NCBI GenBank assembly: GCA_017531305.1
Contig: JAFXLG010000007.1
Coordinates: 1-47,355 of the forward strand
DNA: 47,355 bases
Reading direction: 5' to 3'
From: Alistipes sp.
GTDB lineage: Bacteria > Bacteroidota > Bacteroidia > Bacteroidales > Rikenellaceae
Shown piece after piece: positions 42,452 through 47,355 of this stretch; position 1 is the first letter of the stretch, and the number at the start of each line of letters is the position of its first letter. The translations under genes and the position numbers were made by a program. Under the pieces are notes generated by a model. That model saw only the letters and a program-made list of their open reading frames with translations. It did no database searches and was not told where the DNA came from.

Positions 42452-43816
42452 ATGACAAAATTATTAAGACTCAATGACTCGGCGGCAGCTCGATGGACAG
42501 CCCTTGTGATCGTATCGTTTACGATGATGTGTGGCTACTTCATCACAGATGTAATGGCTCCGTTGGAGGATCTATTGACCAAGACACCTGCTGAGGGTGG
42601 ACTTGGTTGGACAAGTGACGAGTACGGATTCTTCTCGGGCGCGTACGGTTACATCAACGTATTCCTTTTGATGCTCTTCTTCGGAGGTATCATTTTGGAT
42701 AGATGTGGTGTGCGCTTTACGGGAGTGATGAGCTCGGCTTTGATGTTTGCAGGTACGCTGCTCAAATGGTACGCTTTGGATCACGACTTCGGTTCAGCCG
42801 AGATCTTCGGTTATCCTATGCAGGTAGCTTTGGCTGCTTTGGGATTTGCCATCTTCGGTATGGGTGCCGAGATCACTGGTATCACCGTCACAAAGGTTAT
42901 CGCCAAATGGTTTACAGGTCACGAGATGGCATTGGCAATGGGCTTGCAGGTTGCTACTGCACGTATCGGTACTGCGGCAGCGTTGGCTTGCTCGCTCCCA
43001 ATGGCTAATGCTATGGGCGAGGTATCGGCTCCTGTTTTGTTGGGCGCAGGCTTGTTGTGCGTAGGATTCCTCTCTTACTTGGTATATTGCGTGATGGATC
43101 GCAAGCTGGATGCATCGGTTGCAGCTTCTGAGGAGCAGCAGAGCGAGGAGAACTTCTCATTTGGCGATTTGAAATATATCTTCACAAACAAAGGTTTCTG
43201 GCTTATCGCCATCCTCTGCGTATTGTTCTACTCAGGAGTATTCCCATTCCTGAAGTTTGCGACCAAGCTAATGATCTATAAATATAATGTAGACCCCGAG
43301 TTGGCAGGTCTTATCCCTGCGATGTTGCCATTCGGCACCATTCTTCTTACGCCTGTATTCGGCTCGCTATACGACCGCTTGGGTAAGGGTGCTACGCTCA
43401 TGATTATCGGCTCAATCCTGCTCACCGTAGTACACGTATTGTTCGCCCTGCCAATCCTCAACGCATGGTGGTTTGCTATCATCATCATGGTTATTCTTGG
43501 CATCGCCTTCTCGCTTGTACCATCAGCTATGTGGCCTTCTGTTCCGAAAATTATCCCTATGAAGCAGTTGGGATCGGCTTATGCCATCATCTTCTACATC
43601 CAGAACATTGGTCTTTCGATGGTACCTGTATTGATCGGCTCGGTGATCCAGAATCACTCAATCATCGAGACTGCAGAGGGTACAACATACGACTACACAA
43701 TCCCTATGTCAATCTTTGCGTTGTTTGGCGTGATCTCGGTTTGTATCGCCACATTGCTCAAGCGCATTGACAAGACAGAGGGATACAACCTCGAGGAGCC
43801 TAATATCAAGAAGTAG
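42452..43816 (+). CDS. MFS transporter (MFSD1-like)
   Basis: The 454-residue protein has twelve membrane helices: RWTALVIVSFTMMCGYFITDVMAPLEDLL at the start, GGIILDRCGVRFTGVM (the MFS loop motif after helix 2), and the second half with GSLYDRLGKGATLMIIG, the equivalent motif. WPSVPKIIPMKQLGSAYAIIFYIQNIGLSMVP in helix 10-11 region resembles the MFSD1/nitrate-nitrite-type or dipeptide-type MFS. Substrate is unknown. A long hairpin terminator follows and is shared with the converging glycosyltransferase gene. Confidence 0.88.
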   Translation: MTKLLRLNDSAAARWTALVIVSFTMMCGYFITDVMAPLEDLLTKTPAEGGLGWTSDEYGFFSGAYGYINVFLLMLFFGGIILDRCGVRFTGVMSSALMFAGTLLKWYALDHDFGSAEIFGYPMQVALAALGFAIFGMGAEITGITVTKVIAKWFTGHEMALAMGLQVATARIGTAAALACSLPMANAMGEVSAPVLLGAGLLCVGFLSYLVYCVMDRKLDASVAASEEQQSEENFSFGDLKYIFTNKGFWLIAILCVLFYSGVFPFLKFATKLMIYKYNVDPELAGLIPAMLPFGTILLTPVFGSLYDRLGKGATLMIIGSILLTVVHVLFALPILNAWWFAIIIMVILGIAFSLVPSAMWPSVPKIIPMKQLGSAYAIIFYIQNIGLSMVPVLIGSVIQNHSIIETAEGTTYDYTIPMSIFALFGVISVCIATLLKRIDKTEGYNLEEPNIKK

Positions 43817-43830
43817 AGGCTAAAGTATAT

Positions 43831-43874
43831 AAATCAAAAGAGATTTAACCATCGGGTTAAATCTCTTTTGATTT
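43831..43874. terminator. Bidirectional terminator overlapping a coding end
   Basis: A perfect 20-base-pair stem (43831-43850 with 43855-43874) has a four-base loop. Its right arm covers the last six codons and stop of the glycosyltransferase (TAA at 43857-43859). Confidence 0.85.
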
Positions 43875-44987
43875 ATTATATACCTCCTCTAATTTATCAC
43901 ACATTGCCTCCCATGAGAATCGCTTGCGCTCCTCTGGGAAATTTTCAGCATAATGCTGCAACGCCCCTTGAGCATAGAATCTCGCCAAAGACTCTGCAAT
44001 AGACTCCACCGTAGGCTCGCAAACCACACCTACCCGACCATCTGGGACAATCTCAGGCAAACCGCCCACACGAGTCACCAACATCGGCACAGAGAAATTA
44101 TAGGCAATCTGCGTCACACCACTCTGTGTAGCGGTACGATATGGCAAGACAAGTCCATCAGCCACCGAAAAGTAATGACGCACATCATCATCAGCCACAA
44201 ACCAATCGTGCAGCACCACATCATCCTGCAGTTGCAACTCCTTTATCAGCTCCAGATATGGCTCTTTGGCGGTATAAAACTCTCCCGCGACAAGCAACTT
44301 ACGTCCTTTGGGTCGCCACTTTGCCCACGCCTTTAGAAGCATATCCAAACCCTTGTAATCTCTAATCAAGCCAAAGAAGAGAGTGTAATCCACCTCTGGC
44401 GACAACCCCAAAGCCTTGCAAGCCTCGTTGCGATCGACTCTCGCACCGAAATTTTCGAACATAGGATGGGGCGAGAAGATTTGCGGAGCCTTAGAGTATG
44501 CGCCCAATTCGCTATGCACCTGCTCCGACATATAGACAAAGCCATCGACTGCACCCAGATAGTAGTGATTGCACGGTTTGTCGATTATATGATGTTCGTG
44601 AGGCTCTACATTATCCACCTGACACACCACCTTAGTAACGCCATTCATTCGAGCAATGCGAGCCACTGTACCGAAGCATGGAGCCATGAACGGAGTCCAA
44701 TACTTCATCACTATCATATCGGGTTTTTCTCGCTTAAGGCGCAAGCCCAAGCGTAGCCAATTGATTGGATTTACGGTATTCATCACTCGCTCGATATGTA
44801 GATCTTCGGGTGCAGGCGTATCGACAAATTGGCTCTTACCAGGGAACAACAACTCGGGATACTGCACCGTAAAGGTGTATAACCTAACCTCATGTCCTCG
44901 GCTCTGATACTCCCGAGCCATGGTTTGCATAATTGAAGCCAATCCACCACGATAAGGGTGCGCTGGACCAAGTAGAATAATCTTCAT
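43857..44987 (-). CDS. GT4-family glycosyltransferase
   Basis: A 376-residue GT-B glycosyltransferase. The N-terminal glycine loop GPAHPYRGGLASIM fits the acceptor/donor cleft; the second half has DYTLFFGLIRDYKGLDMLLKAWA, KLLVAGEFY, and the donor site PYRTATQSGVTQIAYNFSVPMLVTRVGGLPEIV, which is the E-x7-E-equivalent segment. Sugar and acceptor cannot be read; surface polysaccharide or glycolipid synthesis is likely. The gene follows mltG with a two-base gap, so the pair is one transcript. Confidence 0.93.
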   Translation of the reverse strand: MKIILLGPAHPYRGGLASIMQTMAREYQSRGHEVRLYTFTVQYPELLFPGKSQFVDTPAPEDLHIERVMNTVNPINWLRLGLRLKREKPDMIVMKYWTPFMAPCFGTVARIARMNGVTKVVCQVDNVEPHEHHIIDKPCNHYYLGAVDGFVYMSEQVHSELGAYSKAPQIFSPHPMFENFGARVDRNEACKALGLSPEVDYTLFFGLIRDYKGLDMLLKAWAKWRPKGRKLLVAGEFYTAKEPYLELIKELQLQDDVVLHDWFVADDDVRHYFSVADGLVLPYRTATQSGVTQIAYNFSVPMLVTRVGGLPEIVPDGRVGVVCEPTVESIAESLARFYAQGALQHYAENFPEERKRFSWEAMCDKLEEVYNKSKEI

Positions 44988-44989
44988 GG

Positions 44990-46000
44990 CTACTTGATTT
45001 TACGCTTATTCAGCTCCGCCTGATATGCTCGAGCGTTGGCATTATGCTCCTTGAGCGTACGAGCGAAATTATGATATCCGTCAAAAGTAGGACGTGCACA
45101 GAAGAAGATATAGTCGTGCTTCTCGAAATTCAGCACCGCATCAATAGCCTCAATGCTTGGCATGCAGATAGGCGAAGGTGGCAGACCACGATTCAGATAT
45201 GTATTATAAGGCGATTCGTACTTCAGATGGCGATAGAGAATACGTCTTAAACCAAAATCCTGCATGGCATATTTAATAGTAGGATCTGCCTGCAATGGAA
45301 TACCTTGCTTAAGGCGATTCACATAGACTCCTGCTACCCGTGGCATCTCATCCACCTTACGCGTCTCCTCATATACGATAGATGCCAAAGTAGAGACCTC
45401 CACCCTATTCAAACCCGAACGCTCACGTTTCTTATCGCGCTCGCCATTCCAGAATCGCTTATACTCTTTATACATACGATCCACAAAATCCTCGGGCTTA
45501 ACAGTCCAATAGAATTCGTAGGTATTGGGGATAAAGATAGAGAACATAGTAAGTGGCGATGAGAATCCCAACTTCTGGGCAAGTTGCTTATCGGTCAGCA
45601 CCTTCACCAACTCAACCGAGTCGGCATGAAGCTGACGCGAGAGCTTGCCTGCAAGGTATGCTGGAGTCTTGACATTATTCATCGTAACATTTACGGGAGT
45701 CTGCAAACCCAACTTCAACATACGCACCACCTCGATGACACTCATACCCTCCTCCAGAACATAATGACCAGCCTTGAGCGACTGATCCAACTCAAGACGC
45801 TTGGCATAAAGGTCATACGCCCACTTTTTGCCGATATATTGATCTACCGAATCGGCAACCTGCTCATAGGGATAGCTCGCATATACAAATAGGCTATGAC
45901 GCTCCTTGACACAATTACCATAAAACGCATCGTACAGCCAAAAGCCGACACCTGCCATAGCAAGCAACAGAAGCAGAAGAGGAAGGAATATCTTTTTCAT
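44990..46000 (-). CDS. mltG: Endolytic peptidoglycan transglycosylase MltG
   Basis: The 336-residue inner-membrane enzyme has one N-terminal helix (PLLLLLLAMAGVGFWLYDAF) and a periplasmic part. It cleaves nascent glycan strands during elongation. The LysM-like region carries LKAGHYVLEEGMSVIEVVRML, and the YceG domain holds the catalytic Glu in VSTLASIVYEETRK, PRVAGVYVNRLKQGIPLQADPTIKYAM and the end NRGLPPSPICMPSIEAIDAVLNFEKHDYIFFCA. A promoter box (TATATTTG, minus, 46026-46033) lies 25 bases upstream. Confidence 0.95.
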   Translation of the reverse strand: MKKIFLPLLLLLLAMAGVGFWLYDAFYGNCVKERHSLFVYASYPYEQVADSVDQYIGKKWAYDLYAKRLELDQSLKAGHYVLEEGMSVIEVVRMLKLGLQTPVNVTMNNVKTPAYLAGKLSRQLHADSVELVKVLTDKQLAQKLGFSSPLTMFSIFIPNTYEFYWTVKPEDFVDRMYKEYKRFWNGERDKKRERSGLNRVEVSTLASIVYEETRKVDEMPRVAGVYVNRLKQGIPLQADPTIKYAMQDFGLRRILYRHLKYESPYNTYLNRGLPPSPICMPSIEAIDAVLNFEKHDYIFFCARPTFDGYHNFARTLKEHNANARAYQAELNKRKIK

Positions 46001-46025
46001 CTTAATTCAAAAAATTTATCTTTAG

Positions 46026-46033
46026 CAAATATA
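46026..46033 (-). promoter_or_regulatory. -7 box of mltG
   Basis: TATATTTG on the minus strand; a TTG about 20 bases upstream (46054-46056) can serve as -33. Confidence 0.5.
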
Positions 46034-46135
46034 CTATTTATGCGCCAAATTGACAACACAGCACAACTAAAAACGGAGAAAGAGATAGAAAAATGGTCTT
46101 AGTTTTAAAAATATTTTAAATTTTCGCCCTGCTAA

Positions 46136-46166
46136 TTTGTCCTTAATGAAAATTTTTCTACCTTTG
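46136..46166 (+). promoter_or_regulatory. Promoter of ffs
   Basis: TTTG 46136-46139, 19 bases, TACCTTTG 46159-46166: full consensus. The RNA starts six bases after the box. Confidence 0.85.
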
Positions 46167-46171
46167 CACTC

Positions 46172-46267
46172 GGGTAAGTCTTATACGACCAGCTCCTACA
46201 GAATCCCCCAGGTGTGGAAGCAAGCAAGGGTATGTGGTTGTAGCGGTGCGATATAAGTAGCTTACCC
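46172..46267 (+). ncRNA. ffs: Signal recognition particle RNA (small bacterial type, 4.5S-like)
   Basis: A 96-base hairpin RNA whose ends pair (GGGTAAG 46172-46178 with CTTACCC 46261-46267). The tip contains CCCCAGG, a TGTGGAAGCA loop segment and AGCAAGGG, the conserved SRP domain IV with its GGAA tetraloop and internal loop that bind the Ffh M domain. A strong promoter is upstream and a T-run (46268 on) terminates it. Its protein partner Ffh is encoded at 32906-34237. Confidence 0.93.
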
Positions 46268-46322
46268 TTTTTTTATTCTACTTAAGCCACCTCTTCAGTT
46301 AACCCACCTCTCCAGCCAAATA

Positions 46323-46832
46323 CTAATCCTCAAAAAGAGTCACGACACTACCCTCAAGCAGTGATTTTTTGACATCCACTACTCTTTGATTGCGACTACC
46401 GCGAAAACGCAGAGACAAATCGCGCTCTGATTCGACATATCGTCCATCAACAATCACATCACACAATTCCACCAACTCTCGGCGAAGAGGATGACGTAGC
46501 AGATCTTCAAACAAATATCCCGTATAACACCAAATCGTCTTATCGGTCTTAGCCTTTATCATCCGCGCCAATCGAATAAAACCTTCGGGGCGAAACATCG
46601 GATCGCCGCCCGTAAAGGTAACATTCATATCGGCATCAACTATACGATCAAACAACTCCTCGACAGCAATAGCCTCGCCACCATTCTCATCCCACGACTG
46701 TGGATTATGGCACCCCACGCAACGGTTTTCGCACCCCGCTGCATAGAGCGAAGTGCGAAGTCCGATACCATCGACCGAAGTCCCATACTTTATATCAAGT
46801 ATGCGTATGCTATTTATGGATAATTCGGTCAT
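46323..46832 (-). CDS. nrdG: Anaerobic ribonucleotide reductase activase
   Basis: NrdG is the radical-SAM activase that generates the glycyl radical on NrdD. The 169 residues carry the cluster motif CENRCVGC (Cys-x3-Cys-x2-Cys), the NrdG/PFL-activase lead GIGLRTSLYAAGC, and VTFTGGDPMFRPEG for SAM binding. The start overlaps the end of nrdD by 23 bases, so the two are translationally coupled. Confidence 0.96.
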   Translation of the reverse strand: MTELSINSIRILDIKYGTSVDGIGLRTSLYAAGCENRCVGCHNPQSWDENGGEAIAVEELFDRIVDADMNVTFTGGDPMFRPEGFIRLARMIKAKTDKTIWCYTGYLFEDLLRHPLRRELVELCDVIVDGRYVESERDLSLRFRGSRNQRVVDVKKSLLEGSVVTLFED

Positions 46833-47355
46833 TCAGCTCTGCCAATTTTGCTTTATTCCAACGCTCGGTTGTTCCCACAAGATAACCTGTAATGCGTTGC
46901 AACTTATCTATATTTTCGCTACCGCACTTTGGACACACCTCCAGCTCATGCTGAGCATCCTCATAACCGCAATTCATACAGCGGTTACGATTGTGATTCA
47001 CCGAGCAGTAGCCAATATTATGCTTATCCATCAAATCCACGATATCCATAATCGCTTGTGGATTATGCGTTGCATCGCCGTCAATCTCGATATAGAAGAT
47101 ATGACCACCGCGAGTCAGATCGTGATATGGAGCCTCGATCTCGGCTTTATGCTTTGGTGAGCATTTGTAATATACAGGCACATGGTTAGAATTGGTGTAA
47201 TAGATCTTATCCGTTACGCCTGCAATCTCACCAAACTTTTTGCGATCAATGCGAGTGAAACGACCCGACAAGCCCTCAGCTGGAGTTGCCAACACTGAGA
47301 AATTATGCTGATAACGCTCCGAAAACTCGTTTACTCTATCGCTCATATAGGTAAC
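46810..47355 (-). CDS. nrdD: Anaerobic ribonucleoside-triphosphate reductase (C-terminal part)
   Basis: The frame continues past the window edge, so only the last ~181 codons are present; the ATG at 47346 is internal. The visible end holds the zinc ribbon CMNCGYEDAQHELEVCPKCG (four Cys), and the glycyl-radical loop RITGYLVGTTERWN, where the Gly of RxxGY carries the radical. Upstream, YYTNSNHVPVYY and HDLTRGGHIFYIEIDG are typical NrdD blocks. It reduces ribonucleoside triphosphates under anaerobic conditions and is activated by NrdG, encoded directly downstream. Confidence 0.96.
   Translation of the reverse strand, partial: VTYMSDRVNEFSERYQHNFSVLATPAEGLSGRFTRIDRKKFGEIAGVTDKIYYTNSNHVPVYYKCSPKHKAEIEAPYHDLTRGGHIFYIEIDGDATHNPQAIMDIVDLMDKHNIGYCSVNHNRNRCMNCGYEDAQHELEVCPKCGSENIDKLQRITGYLVGTTERWNKAKLAELNDRIIHK

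Overview
The window looks like chromosomal DNA of a Bacteroidales bacterium. The signs are Bacteroidota-type promoters (TTTG, about 19 bases, TAnnTTTG) in front of many genes, families typical of the phylum (DUF4251, DUF4491, DUF1573, DUF2795-like, exported PepC, GH106, GH127, the long form of NusB), few Shine-Dalgarno sites, and no CRISPR array, transposase or phage gene. A Rikenellaceae/Alistipes-like host is plausible, but I cannot fix the family. Both ends cut genes: an esterase at the left and nrdD at the right.

Layout. 1-2.4 kb: esterase fusion (partial), a 700-base non-coding block holding a promoter-plus-terminator small RNA candidate, and a TauE/SafE permease. 2.4-6.6 kb: uvrA and two DUF4251 secreted proteins. 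6.6-10.1 kb (minus): ABC exporter, HPr-kinase-like protein, S26-type peptidase and ispF in one tight operon. 10.2-12.1 kb: nusB, DUF1573 lipoprotein, yajC. 12.2-17.4 kb (minus): TSCPD protein, GH106 hydrolase, hotdog thioesterase, alpha/beta esterase. 17.5-21.3 kb: BaiN/HI0933 flavoprotein, a small HGVHSPF protein, PduO-type adenosyltransferase, DUF2795-like protein, glutaminase. 21.3-27.5 kb: sugar/H+ symporter, acyltransferase, exported PepC, PnuC-family transporter with thiamine pyrophosphokinase, GNAT. 27.7 kb: tRNA-Gln. 27.9-31.9 kb (minus): GH127, hotdog thioesterase, SGNH esterase. 32.1-34.3 kb: MazG-like, DUF4491, ffh. 34.3-39.4 kb: an AT-rich accessory stretch with two copies of a poly-G element, a beta-barrel-like protein, lipoproteins, a broken paralog fragment, a 47-residue membrane peptide, a WG-repeat protein, a coiled-coil membrane protein and a six-helix nested hairpin. 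39.5-47.4 kb: era, TPR protein, MFS transporter, glycosyltransferase, mltG, the SRP RNA gene ffs, nrdG and nrdD.

How they fit together. Housekeeping pieces cover DNA repair, protein targeting (ffh, ffs, yajC), rRNA maturation (nusB, era), isoprenoid synthesis, anaerobic nucleotide reduction and peptidoglycan. They alternate with glycan-use genes. GH106 (rhamnosidase family), GH127 (arabinofuranosidase family), three esterases and a pentose-type symporter suggest use of esterified plant cell-wall side chains. Two separate operons share the order glycoside hydrolase, hotdog thioesterase, esterase.

The best candidates for something undescribed are the exporter/kinase/peptidase operon (7.1-10.1 kb), the accessory envelope cluster with its poly-G elements (34.3-39.1 kb) and the two structured RNA candidates (1.1 kb and 39.2 kb). 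All family calls come from reading motifs; no search was run.
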